Shown one piece after another: positions 22,065 through 34,100 of a stretch of DNA of 64,000 bases (its first letter is position 1; each line of letters starts with the position of its first letter). Source of the stretch: Filobasidium wieringae (Eukaryota > Basidiomycota > Tremellomycetes > Filobasidiales > Filobasidiaceae); NCBI GenBank assembly GCA_001600055.1, contig BCIV01000012.1, positions 496,474 through 560,473 on the forward strand, given 5' to 3'. The position numbers and the translations under genes were made by a program. A model generated the notes under the pieces. That model ran no database searches, was not told the origin of the DNA, and worked only from the letters and a program-made list of their open reading frames with translations.

Positions 22065-25000
22065 TCATCCATCATACCCCTCGTTCTCCATGGAGTCCTC
22101 GTCTACATCAAGCTCTAAAATTTCTATCTCTGATCCACGCGAACAGGTGACACACGCCATTCGGCGTCGCAACCGTCCGTTGGCTGCGACCCATGGCGAG
22201 TCAAAGATTGGTTGATCGTATCTCAAGCTCCTGGAACGCGTTACGTTGTGAAATAGATCGCGACGCTGCAGAGGCCTCGCCTTCAGCTTGACACTTTCCC
22301 AGGTAATGTACAAACTCACATTACTTGGTTGTCCAGACGTTCCAGTGGAGAATAGCTGTATGCATTGTTCGAGATTGCAAGCTGAATTTGATTCGGCTTT
22401 GACATCGATCGTTACCAATGGCAATATGCAGAAGATACGCTCAACTGCAACAGGGAATGAAAACAGTCAATGGAATGAACAGCTGGAGAACATTGTGGCT
22501 AACCAGGCATAGACGCTCTGTCGAAGAGGATGAGTAATTCCTCGGCATCAAAGTATGTGAATTCCAGTATAGTGATGTCGGTGTGTAACGATCGCGTAGT
22601 GTAATAGCACAAGTCCGCGTGCGTTTCATACCGTAGGAAATAGACTATAGAACGGGAATTAGACAGCCCTGTAAGACTTTGGACCACTCCGTCATGCATA
22701 CCGATTTGGCCGCCCGTGGGCGCGAAGACGCCGCTCACAGTCTACAAGCAAATCAGAACGTTGATCATGAACGAGATCAAGCAAAGTACCTCTACCTCAT
22801 CTTCATGCCGCCTTATAGCAATCTTTCCGCGTTTCTCCAACTGCGCCTTCCATCGCATCTCAGATGCTTGTGGGTCCCCGATAGAACAACCCTGCACGCT
22901 GGATCTCAGAATGGTTTCGAGATGATGAGTAAGGGCGTCGGCGATCGGCCAGATCTGACGGGGCTGTGCTTTGTTTGAAGCATAGTTTGGCGGACTAGGA
23001 CCTTCCGTTTGACCAAGGGCTGGTCCGCGATACCACTTCAGTAACGAGCCCAAAGGGATGGGTGCAGGTGTGGAGACGGGTATTGGTATTGGCCAGTTCG
23101 CGTCGATCTGATCGTCCATAGATAAAAAGAAAGCATTTAATCGGGTCCCTGTCATCACATTCTGTAGATAGTCCATGACCATCGTCACATTATGTGCTGC
23201 GGTGACCGAGTAATCCTCATCAGAGCCGCCAGTAGCTGCTCGAGCGATCTCTGAGCAGACATGACAGTTCAGCAAGTCTCGGCGGGACATTGCCATTGAA
23301 GAACGACTGACCATATCGAAGCCATTTCCCAAACTGTCTGAAGAGCTTGGTCTCTTCGTCCAGTACACTCATCAGCGCTGATGCTCGGCATAACAGATCG
23401 CTAACGAAAACTTCGCATTGTTCCAATCGTTCTGGATCTAGGGAGATTTGGGTATCGCTGAAGGAAGTAACCATTTGATTAGCTCGCATTAGGTCAGAGG
23501 CAATCAGCGGTGTAGTACTCGTCAGTCCCTTTGCCGAGGTATTCAAGTAACAGGATCAGCCGTTCCGCAGCAGGGTCGACACTGAACAACACGATCTTCT
23601 TCATCTGCTCAACAGCGGAGTAGTGCAAAGTTTCCCATTTACTAAGAGCCTGCTCTCCGAAATGGACCACGATCAGCTATACATGCATTTGACGCAAGAT
23701 CGGTACTTACCCCTTCGGTGACTCGACCTCCAAGGAATTGAGCGACGGCTTCGCCTGATCGGCCCGTCAGCAAAAGCCTTGTTAGATCGGCATGAGTGTG
23801 ATCGAACGTAGCTGACCGGATGGCCATCGTCAGATAATCCTGTTTTCTCTCACTTGAAACCGTCTCACCTCCGTGACTCTTCGCTGCGTCTCTCAATTCG
23901 TCTACCCAGTATTGTCTCTCTGTATCGATCCCCTCCCGCCAGATTGCACTACAATTTTGCAAACCTTGCAATACTATATTCAGATGATTCTTCATGACGG
24001 AACTCGATCTCGCCAAGTCCACATAACTTTGAAAGCCACTTCTCCCCTCTTTTGATCCGGCTGGCGATGGACCTGATTGATACGAGTATTCGAATCCCTC
24101 CTGCTTGATCGCAGGACAGAAGGGAAGAGGGAATGCTCCGCCAATAAATGATAGCCCTCTACCCGAACCAGTAGAAAATTGAGGAATACACAAGACGTCC
24201 TGTGCATTAATCTCTTGCAAGGTCTGCGGAAATGAAGAAAGTATACGATGCGTTTGCGGGCTGTGGATCGAGGATGTTGTGTCATTCTGTCGAGAGGAAC
24301 TACGAGCACTATCGTCGAAGAGATACCGTAATCAGACCAACACTAGCCTAGCAACTCCCGGGTCTGACTCACGCAGCCGGAACAAACTCATTTACCGGAT
24401 CGATTCCCTTCAAAGACGAGATCGTGGAATCAGAGCTGCCGAGTTCCTGCGGACATGCTTACAGTGAGGAGGCGCTACAAGACAATGTGTCAAAACGCAC
24501 CGGCCTTGCTTCGTACGGGCTAGAGTTGGAAGCCCAGTATAGATCAAATCTCTTTTCACCAGCGAGTAAATCTGAGTACGTCTCGTTCAGATATGAAGTA
24601 GCCAGAACGGTGCCGTCGTGAACCGATAAATGTACTAGCTTGTAGCCTTTACTTTCGGAGATGGTATGAAACTGCACAGATACCAAGAGCGACAAGACCA
24701 TGCCTAGAAGATCAGTGTCTCGTCAGATGGCAACATGACCGTCGAGTAAAACGAGACTCGCCGTCATTACTCCAAACTAGACCGGCCAAATATCGACCAA
24801 GGATATCGATCTCCCATACTGGCTGAGCGAGACTAGGTAACGAAATAGATTCATCTATTTGTACTCCTGGATTCGTCCTCCAGATCCCAACAGCGATGGA
24901 ACCAGCTTTTTCGTCCTCATCTTCTTCTCTCTCTTTCCCTTTGCCTCTAAACTTTGTTAGGATCCTGTCCTTTCGTAGAAGGGATGCAAGGCCAAAACCT

Positions 25001-25170
25001 ATAGAGGTAGCATGTCTGGATTGTTTTCGCTCGTCAGCCTGTGACCAGGACAGATTTCGGTGCAATGCAATCAGATCCTTGTGCGGATTGAGTGAACATG
25101 AATGCAACTGATATGCAGCCGACAAGCGAAGTGTAGTAACGTTCGCGAAAGCTTTGTGATTTTCAGTCAT
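22065..25170 (-). CDS. APC4: anaphase-promoting complex subunit 4
   Basis: APC4 is a scaffold subunit of the APC/C ubiquitin ligase that drives exit from mitosis. The N-terminus (MTENHKAFANVTTLRLSAAY, then NPHKDLIALHRN) fits the Apc4 WD40-like start; after it comes a lysine/acid-rich insert and repeated blade-like segments (PVWEIDILGRYLAGLVWSND, YKLVHLSVHDGTVLATSYL). The middle holds the Apc4 long-domain features: DLTRLLLTGRSGEAVAQFLG, then GALSKWETLHYSAVEQMKK and SVDPAAERLILLLEYLGKG. The C-terminus, RRRMACVTCSRGSEIEILEL followed by acidic DVDEDSMENE, resembles the acidic end of human APC4. At least eight introns are present; the joins in 24250-24700 and 22430-22740 were not all verified. Identity rests on several weak motifs agreeing in order. 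Confidence 0.75.
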
Positions 25171-26210
25171 GCTTCATTTGTGTCTTTTGGGTCGGTGGCA
25201 GGCATGGATGGGGCGTGGCAATTGGAAATTAGAATATTTAGAATCTAGAATCCATATATATGCACTATATGAAGACAATCGTACATTGAACTTTGTTTTG
25301 AATGTGACAAGGGGCCCCACTTCAGCAGCTGCGCCTGTGAGCAGCACATTATTTCACTGTGAATAACTACTACATCTTGGAACCGATTGATTGTTGCACC
25401 AATTGATCAAGCAGGCAACCTGATGTTTACCCATTACAACGAAGCGTCAGTCGCCTCCTTAAACTCCTAACGACAGTGACACATATCGTGTAAAAGTCGT
25501 CGCTAATTTGATATGCCCTTCCATAGGTTCCATCTCGTCTTTGTCATATTGAGAGTCTGTCATTTAGTACCTGTTTCAGATGCCTTCGTCCCCGCTGCAG
25601 CGTTGCCTGTATATCTGTATTCCGATCGGCCCATCATTGGCCATGGCAAGATGAGCATCATCAGCGTGCATACTATGTTTAGCTCTGTCTGGACGTGTTG
25701 AACAATCTCTGCAGGTCTTCTTAGACCGATGATTAGGCCTTACCGGTTGTGTTGCGATACTGATATCAGGACAGATCGAATTCAGCGATGACGATGACGG
25801 ATTAGCTCGGAAAATACGAAGCAACCTACCCCTTGGATGGTTTGAAAACGAGGCTAGTTGAGCCGATTTTCTTTGCTGGACTGTCGAAGGTCTCAAAATG
25901 TTACTCGTCTTGGTGGCTGTATGTAGAGCTCTAGTCACCGCAGTCAGCACAAGCCGATCCGCATGTGCACCACACTTGATGTGAAAAGCTTTAGACTCTT
26001 GATCGGACAGGACAAACCTATACACACAGCCATAGCTAGATTCAACTATCACGTTACAAACGTCGAGACCACAGATTCTGCCTGATCGATGATATAATGT
26101 TTATAAGTGCTATTCAGCATGGCGAAACAATTGCACGCTTAACGAACGCATCTTGTAACCATATTGTAACATCCATATATCCTATAGGTACAAATCGCTA
26201 CGCAACGGTA
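25171..26210. other. intergenic: APC4 upstream region and calmodulin downstream region
   Basis: About 1 kb without a firm gene. On the minus strand an open frame of 158 codons (25576-26052) lacks an ATG. By assuming introns one can build a different minus-strand product from ATG 26028-26030 through small exons to a hydrophobic segment (LNIVCTLMMLILPWPMM) near 25650. Neither version resembles a family I know. The region next to APC4 (25200-25440) is AT-rich, with ATATATATG near 25254, and is probably the APC4 promoter. Confidence 0.4.
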
Positions 26211-27225
26211 TTACTAAGAAGAACAGCCAAATCGGGGCTCTTGTTATTGGTAGCCTTGGACTAGGTTAGGTCTCTGCACTCACCTTCTGCATCATCATCT
26301 TGACGAATTCCTGATAGTTCTGTTATGAAATGATATGAGCCATCCGCAAGACACTGGCGTTGTTCAGTTTGATCGCACAATTTGACCATCACCATCCTGA
26401 TCGGCCTCCCGAATCATCTCATCAACCTCCTCGTCAGTCAACTTTTCGCCGAGGTTAGCTGTAACAGAATTGAAGGGGCATTTGTCGACCTGATCTCAAG
26501 TGGACGGACAGATTGTACCCACTCATAACGTGCCTGAGCTCGGCTGCACTGATTTGGCCATTGTTGTCTTTGTCAAAGACCTTGAAGGCTTCCATAATCT
26601 CTTCTTCGGAATCGGTGTCTTTCATCTTGCGAGCCATCATGGTAAGGAATTCAGGAAAATCGATCGAGTTGTTACCGTCGGCGTCGACCTGTTTCGAGAT
26701 GGGGGAAAACCGGATAAGTAGAAGAAAGATAGGAAAAACCCTTGAAAGCAAGTTTGAAATATCTTTTGAACGTGTTACATACCTCGTTCACCATCTCCTG
26801 CAGCTCCGCTTCGGTGGGGTTCTGTCCAAGCGATCGCATGACAGTTCCTAGCTCTTTGGAGGTGATGATACCGTCACCGTCTATTTACGATAGCAAAGAA
26901 TTAGGAAAAATCTCGATGAAGACCTGATGACACTTACCCTTGTCAAATAGGGAGAAAGCTTCCTTGAACTCTACTCAACAAAAAGACTGCGTTAAGCACA
27001 CACTTCGCTAGACGACTAAAGTATGCTCCTCTGCCCAAGTGCTTCTATACTCACCAGCAATCTGCTCTGTACGGTCCAAACAGTCTCATCAGAACCTGTT
27101 TGTAGTGCCAAAAAATAGCGGTGCTACTCAAGCATACATACCTTCAGTCTGATTGGAATCGAAGTAGGTAAGTCGCGGACAGATCTCGAGTTCGAGTCAA
27201 AGTCACTTACTAATTGGTCAGCCAT
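26211..27225 (-). CDS. CAM1: calmodulin
   Basis: Calmodulin is the Ca2+ sensor that activates calcineurin and CaM kinases. The spliced protein is 149 residues and aligns without gaps to vertebrate calmodulin. It starts [20 protein letters not shown] and has four EF-hand loops: [12 protein letters not shown] (21-32), [12 protein letters not shown] (57-68), [12 protein letters not shown] (94-105) and [12 protein letters not shown] (130-141). It ends FVKMMMQK. Exons include 27211-27225 (15 bases), 27142-27148 (7 bases), 27055-27066 (12 bases), 26938-26970 and 26783-26880. A final intron begins right after the AAG of the last lysine, so the TAA at 26211-26213 lies alone in the last exon. Without that splice the frame would add VSAET and stop at 26266. 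It is divergent from KIN28. Confidence 0.95.
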
Positions 27226-27587
27226 TGATGCGTTTCTTTCGTGTTGCGTATAAGCTGTACAAGCTGGTATATCTGGTATACCTGCGAGTCAGTCGAGGTT
27301 GAGAAGGCTAGGACAGCGAAGTGGCTAAATGAGAAGCAGGAGGGCATTGCAACTCGCAGCCTTCCGTGGAAGCGCGAGCCACACGTCATTATTCTGGTAG
27401 CTGATAGCGATGCCGTAAGCTTCAATAGATATCAAGCGATGTAGCGTCCTCTAAGCTCTAAGAAGCTAAGAAGCCAAGTTTTCGAATTTGTGGTGTTGAT
27501 GGCCCTTTATCTTAACAGTTGAACTGCCCAACCTCCCTTTCAAATGTCTGTAGTGACATAACACAGCCTTATCCCGATTCCTGCACG
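27226..27587. promoter_or_regulatory. divergent promoter region, calmodulin / KIN28
   Basis: These 362 bases separate the calmodulin and KIN28 start codons, so the two genes share a bidirectional control region. Open frames here are short shadows. No unmistakable TATA box or palindrome was seen. Confidence 0.5.
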
Positions 27588-29006
27588 ATGAATTTGGCTG
27601 AAAAGGAGAATGCTGCTGCAAGAGCCAGGTGTGAGTAAGGATGTAGCCACAAACACTTCCACGAGGATCTTGATGCATAGCTTAACCTTGGCCTGTCACG
27701 CTTAGGGGTAAAGGAGGCAAAAATAGGAGAGGGTACCTATGCCAACGTTTATAGAGGTAAGCGGCGGTACCTCTTGCTTGATGACCTCAAAAAAGGTTGT
27801 GGCTCATTGCTGCATTGGTCACTAGGGAGAGATGTAAGAACGGGCCAAAAGAGTGAGACAATCGTGAGATATGTTCCCGGCTGTTTCTAACCCTTCGTAT
27901 CTGGTATCACAGTTGCGATCAAAAAAATCAAGACAGGGGCTTTCAAAGATGGTATTGATATATCTGCCATTCGAGAAATCAAATTTCTGCGCGAACTTTC
28001 ACATCCAAATGTTATCTCGCTCCTTGGAACCTTCTGTAAAGCTCAATCGCTCTCGCTTGTACTGGAATATCTCGACACCGATCTAGAAGCTGTCATCAAG
28101 GACAAAACTCTGGTATTTAAAACCGCCGACGTTAAAAGCTGGATGGCTATGAGCCTCCGTGGTCTTGCATTTTGTCACAGCAGAGGGGTTCTCCATCGGG
28201 ATCTCAAGCCAAATAACTTGCTGATCAGTAGCAAAGGGGAGTTGAAGATAGCGGATTTTGGACTAGCGAGAGAGGTTGGAGACGTTGATAGCCGGATGAC
28301 CTGTCAAGTCGTGACGAGGTGAGCAACGCGATTTCCAAGTTATTCTCCTAGAATCTTGCCGACTTCCAATACAGATGGTACCGAGCTCCAGAATTGCTAT
28401 GGGGAGCTCGATCATACTCGTCAGGTGTCGACATATGGTCGATAGGGACCATTTTTGTCGAATTGGTCATGCGCAAACCTTTCCTGCCGGGTGAGAGTGA
28501 TATGGATCAGCTCAGGCAGATATTAACTGTGCTGGGTACGCCAACGGACGAAGAGTGGCCTGGCCATAAATCTTTGCCAGATTATGTGAATATTGGGGTG
28601 GAAAGCCAAGGGCAAAATTGGGTCCCTTGGATAATGAGTGTTGGTAAAATAGGCGTAGAATTGATTAGGGAAATGCTCCGATACGATCCGCTCAGACGAA
28701 TCTCGGCCATGGCAGTAAGAGGTTCCAATTTGGTTCTTGTTTGGTTAGCGAAGCTGAAATCATATACCCGACGTTTCCTTATAGGCCCTGCACCATCAAT
28801 TCTTCCTCAACGAACCCAGGCCAACAGCACCTATCAAGCTACCCAAACCTACATCAGAACTTGTCCCTAGAGCTCTTGCACCGGAAGAGGTCAATGGAAA
28901 GCCAGTACTCAAGACGAAAACAGGCGGGGACAAAAGGAAAGCCGAGAGTCCAGAAGACGGCCTGGCTTTCCAGGGTGGAAAGAAGGTCGCGAGGCGATTG
29001 TTTTAG
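27588..29006 (+). CDS. KIN28: cyclin-dependent kinase KIN28/CDK7 (TFIIH kinase)
   Basis: This kinase of TFIIH phosphorylates the RNA polymerase II C-terminal domain during initiation; in animals it is also the CDK-activating kinase. The start is [20 protein letters not shown], joined through a GTGAGT...TTAG intron. The Gly-rich loop is GEGTYANV (22-29). Then come IAIKKIKTG with the catalytic Lys, the PSTAIRE-equivalent [30 protein letters not shown], the activation loop [18 protein letters not shown], and the CDK insert [20 protein letters not shown]. The PNNLL (rather than PQNLL) and the [11 protein letters not shown] block favour CDK7 over other CDKs. The last join gives [20 protein letters not shown]; the basic tail ends KKVARRLF. 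It converges on ESF2 with 80 bases between stops. Confidence 0.92.
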
Positions 29007-29086
29007 ATATCAGTTGGGGCCTACTTCGCGACGAAACATCTATATGTGAATGAATTGTATGACAGCATTGTCTGTATAACAACACC

Positions 29087-30156
29087 TCAGAAAAGATCAT
29101 TTAATACGCCTTGAAGGGCGTTACTGGTGTTACCACTTGACTTTCCCGCCGAACCGCCTGTGCTGGCTCGATCCTCCGCAAACTCCCTTTGCTTATATGT
29201 TCGCCTAGCTTTGTCGCTACCGACTTCACCCTTGATCGGAACAGAGGAGGTTTTATGAATGACACGATCATCCGTTGTCTTTGTCCTCTTCTTGTCTCCA
29301 CCGTCCACATTTACATCAGGCTGCGCACTTTGTTTGGCCCGTCGCTTTTCCAAGACCCGTGCGAGTTCGACATTCTTCAGATACTCGGTCTGTTCGGTCT
29401 TTGACTGTGAAAGAGACTGGCGCAGCCGTGCTTGGTGAGCCTGTCGCTCATACGCTGTGTGACGACGGCAGATATCGATCAGTGAGTTGACCGCGAGGTC
29501 GGTTACGGTATCTAAAAATAGCGGACGTACCGACTTGCTCGCCCAGCATTTCCCATCTGAAACCACTCAGATATCGCATGGTCCATATGTCGTCTCTCCA
29601 CTTGTCTCCCTTTTTCCCTCCTATGAGCTGGGCATTTAGCATGGGCGCGACTGTTTTGGCGATACGCTTGTCCATGAACTCGAGCCAGGCTTCAGTGAAA
29701 TTGGCGGATTGATGTTTTTTGTATTGCGGTTTCGAGGCAGATTCCGCTAACGCTATGATCAAGACAAGGTAAGTTCCGTGTGAGTATGGCACGAGATCCC
29801 ATACATAGCGAGTATGATTTACCATCACTTCTCTGAGCGTAGACTCTACCTATATCGCCATAAGAGCTCATGAGGTGTTTCACCTTTTGAGGCGTCATTC
29901 CGGGAGGTAATCTGGAGATATAGATGATTCCTGGAGAGGGTCGTCCTGCCTTGTTCGTATTCCTCTTGCCTAGAGGTGTTCGGCTACTACCGGTGCGCTG
30001 CTTCGAGGGGCCAGCTATGTTGAGCAAGATAGCGGGGTCCTCCGCAGATATGACACCGCCATCTTCATCGCCAGTTGCTGCTTCTTGATCCTTAGATGAT
30101 CGCCTTGCTTGATCAAGCTCTGAGGTTTCGCCAAGTGAGGCTAGTAGAGAAGACAT
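29087..30156 (-). CDS. ESF2: pre-rRNA processing factor ESF2/ABT1
   Basis: Esf2/ABT1 is a nucleolar RRM protein of the small-subunit processome, needed for early 18S rRNA cleavages and a partner of the helicase Dbp8. After an acidic, Ser-rich N-terminus ([17 protein letters not shown]) comes the [23 protein letters not shown], then [13 protein letters not shown]. The diagnostic block after it is [39 protein letters not shown] and [21 protein letters not shown] Gln/Arg-rich helix ([34 protein letters not shown]) and a basic tail ending LQGVLNDLF complete it. ATG 30154-30156 is chosen; the frame extends four codons upstream but only with TTG. Two to three small introns interrupt it. Confidence 0.9.
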
Positions 30157-31115
30157 ATTAAAGGTCAAGAATCTGGTTGAGATGGTCTAAAGCTCGGATG
30201 GAGAGGTCCTAGAGGTGTATGGCAGCGGGCATAAGCAAGCGACAAGCGATAAGCAATAGTGAATTAAGCTGATCACCTGCGCTTCATGACATGCGCTTCT
30301 TGGCTCGTGATTGTGTCTTGCTTATCGATTGCAGGGTGCGGTTGTGCTGTCGGCTCCGGGCACGCGAGTGTCGTAGAATTTCGGTTATTGCACGACGGAA
30401 ACAAAATTCAGATGAGCATAGGCACAGAACGAGATCTCCCTCTCTCTCAGTCTGCGCTCTCTGGAGCGATCGTGCAAATCGAGGCTCAAGTCTCACCCTC
30501 TAAAATCGGTGGCTCTTTGTTATCAATCTTCAAGATATACGTTCAACCTATATCGAGGCTTCGCCTGTCGACCGACAATCTCAAACCGTTTGTATCTGTC
30601 AGTTTGTCGCTTTCTGGGTCATTTGGTGGTTTGAATTCGATCCCGTCGCTCGGCAGGCCCGACATCAATCGTTAGCGTGGTAAATTACGACCAAGCGGGA
30701 AGAGGAATCGATTCTTCACCTCGAGCAGAACCAGTCCATCGTCACCAGATTCGAGTGGACGACGGAATTCGGTCTCTACAAAGCTACACACTAGTGGTCT
30801 TGAGCAGCGAGCAGAGGGAGACCCTTATCTCGTCGTCGATTATACCAGTCGGGCGTAGCCTGTGATTCTCGGAAACGGTTTTCTGCTTCCCACCCCAAGT
30901 TCGGGGATCGATTCTTCTTCCGAGCCCGTACTCACGAGGAGCAATTCTACTGCTGCTGCTGAAGCAATTGGGACTCTGATCAAACCCTCTGCCGCATCGT
31001 ATCGTGATTCGTGCTATACCTCGGCCTGACGTCTGACGTCCGGTGATACAATGATTGTGTGCTGAAATCGGCTCGGTCTTATAATTTCCTACCCATCGTT
31101 CTCGTAACACCCATA
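30157..31115. promoter_or_regulatory. long divergent promoter / 5' leader region, ESF2 and Zn2Cys6 factor
   Basis: This 959-base gap is long for this genome, and long upstream regions are common for fungal regulators. A plus-strand open frame from ATG 30286 to 30675 (129 codons) has a hydrophobic start but no family resemblance. CTCT-rich DNA lies around 30435-30455. Part of the region is probably 5' untranslated leader of the transcription factor. Confidence 0.5.
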
Positions 31116-34100
31116 ATGACACCACCTTCCGCATCGCCACATCGAAATCTACCAGCACCGAAATCTGGCTTGGAAACCATCTCTTCCATCCACGATGCCT
31201 CAACGTCGTCTGCTAAAACGGACATTCCTCTGGACAACCCTGTCATCGACCCCGATGCAAACGCCAAAACACTTCCGTCGAGACCAAACGCTGTGACAAC
31301 GTTGAGCTTGATGCCTTCCCTACGCAAAGGGAGCGTTGACTCTCATGCTTCCAACGAGACTGGAAGCATAGCTCCTGCCCCAACGAGCATGAATGGCAAT
31401 AAACGTTCACCATATCCTCATCATATGGATATCATTTCTTCGAACTACGATTCTATGCGAACATCGGTTCCCCAGGACCGGAAGAATGAGCCCGTGTACA
31501 GTGTCGAGTCGAACAGTTTGGGAGAATCAAGGGATGTGGGACCTCCGTACAGCAGACAACAGCAGTTGATGAATTTCCTGAGCGGTTATTCGGCAAATCA
31601 AGGAACGACGTTCGGAGATGGCATGAGTAATCCTTATCTGGCTATGCAATCGATGGTCCAATCCGGCTCTGGACCAAGCGGTGAAGGCCCGAATAGTTTT
31701 AATGGAGGATTGTTCGGAATGAGCAGTGCAAGCGCAGGGCCCGGTACTCTGCACAATGCTGGATTGGGCTCAGGGAGTCATTTGAATACCCAGGCTCAAT
31801 CAACGTTCCCCAACCAACACGTCGATGTCGATTCGAACACTATCAACTTGATGTCACCGGCATCCTATCAATGGCCCGAGATTAACGACCCCAATGGACA
31901 ACCGGCCATACACGGCCAGATGCAGCAGTTTCCTCAAAATCAAGTTGTAGCCACGATGCCAATGCGCAACCCGATCATAGAAGGTATCAAATCAGCCCAC
32001 TCCAGCCCGGCCAGCACTCCGTTACTCAACAGTTCCGCTACACTTCCCCCCTCCCATACTCCCGTCTCCTTTTCGTCGTCGAATTACACCAACAATCCGG
32101 CCCCATTCTCGCTTAACAATGTCTCGCAACAGTCCCGCCCTGTCGGCCTTTCTTTCCCACTGCAAATCCAAGGACAGAGTATGGGGATTGGAAGCATCGC
32201 TCTTCGTCGTAGCAACAAGATAAATCGGCAGCAAGCACAAGCGCAGGCAGAGCTAAAGTCCCGGTCTGAATCGGTAGCTAGCAATAAAAGCCTTGCGGGA
32301 ATGGCGCCCCGACCCCTTCAAACGCCAGCTCCATACGTACACGAGTCTCGTTCGCAGACAGCAACGCCAGTAGCTCCGAATTGGGGTCACATCGGTTTGC
32401 CAGAGGCCTCGCCGATGTCTACCCCCATCTTGGGAAGTTCTAACAATACACCGATGGTGCCTGATTGGATGGACAGCCGTAACCATCTGTCACAGGCTGA
32501 AATAAAACCTGAACCAAATTTGTTTCGTGAAGTTGCCTCGGAGCCGGATGTATCTTCTGGTCCACCGTTCTCCAAACATCGCAGCGGAACTACAACCCCG
32601 GCCAGCGTCGTTGCTGGGCACATTGCCGGGACGATGAGTGTTCCAGCATCGCCAAATCAACAGCTAAACGCTCCGAGTGGACAACATGCTGGTTTGATGC
32701 GTGGCGTAGAGAATGCCTTAGCTGGACTATCCACAGGATTAGGCGACAATCAACGGGCCAGTTTTTCCGGCTCTAGAAGCAAGAAGAAAATCCTCTCCGC
32801 TGGCTCTTCGAGAGCCAATTCCCCTGAACGGCGTAGGAAGAGTGCTGTAGTCTTCTCCTACTCTGGAGCTCTGAGCGCTGTGAACAGTCGTGCTAGTTCC
32901 CCCATTCTTGCCACAGAAAGTAGCACGACTGAGGCCGACAAAGGTTCGGCTGATGTAGACATGAATGCGCTTGGTCGCGCGCTGCAAGCGGAGCAAAAGT
33001 CTGCGCAAGCAGCTGTCGTGGATCCTCCTAAGCAACCGTTGAGCGAATCTTCCGATTTAGCGAACCATAATGACAACAAAATCGGCAAGGCTGATTATCG
33101 CAAACGCAAAAGGAATCGGACGATACAGAGCTGTTTACCGTGTCATCAGAACAAGCGAAAGGTGCGCTGTTTTTGATCCACTGATCGGAAACGCCCATTG
33201 AAGCATTTTCTTCCCCTGCTCAACAGTGCGATAGGAAAAAGCCATGTTCGCGATGCAAAGCTCTTGGATTGACTGGCTCCTGTGTTTACGAAGTCGATCA
33301 CGAACGAGATGAGTGAGTCATGTGTAATTCATCATGGCCATTAGATCTCGGTTGATCCCCCTTTTCCTCGACATTTTCAGAAACGATCCTAACCAAACGG
33401 AAAACGATCATCTAAGAGATCGGATCGCCGAGCTCGAGCAAGTCGTACGAGAGTTGCGGCAGAAGGGTGCGGTCAAGACTGGCTTACTGGCGGAAGATCA
33501 AGAAACGAATTCGCATAAGAAACGCAAACTGGTAGTTGAGGTTGTCGATTACGCTCACAAAGATGGCAAAAATTCAGCTTCCTCTTCTCGGCGGACCTCG
33601 TTATCTGAGGGACATGGCGATGACTCGAGACGGCCCTCAGTCAGGACGCACGCTTCTGGATCGCGTCGATCGAGTCCTGCACATGGCGAGGAACCCTACA
33701 TGGCACATGCTACGACCGCGCCTGGCGAGTTCTTGATTGGCGACGCGCTAGGTAGACAAGCATATGTGTAAGATCCTGCTGTCATCAGAGCGACAAAATG
33801 GTGTTGATTACTGTACTTTTTATAGGGGAATACCCGGCGGCCGAAACATGCTCAGACGGGTGAGCTAATCTTTGTGTCTATTCCTCGTCCGCCCTATTGA
33901 CATCATTATCATTCAAAGTTGGCTGACTTGACAGCCGCACGGGCAGGCGGTCAAGATCTACCTGATGCGCATCGTGGCGAGCCTCTGGAATCAGCTGCTT
34001 TTACTGGATTCTTTCCAGATCAAAGGAAGACCTTTCCCTTTACGACTATCTGGAGTCACGAGCACTTCAGTTCCGAGGTGGTCGGCATACTTCCAACTGA

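Noticed and set aside
25576..26052. 158-codon minus-strand frame taken as a single exon
   Set aside because: It begins without ATG and resembles nothing; a spliced alternative in another frame is equally possible, so neither was called as a gene.
30286..30675. 129-codon plus-strand frame with a hydrophobic start
   Set aside because: It lies in the long divergent promoter/leader, resembles no family, and overlaps other open frames; no splice partners seen.
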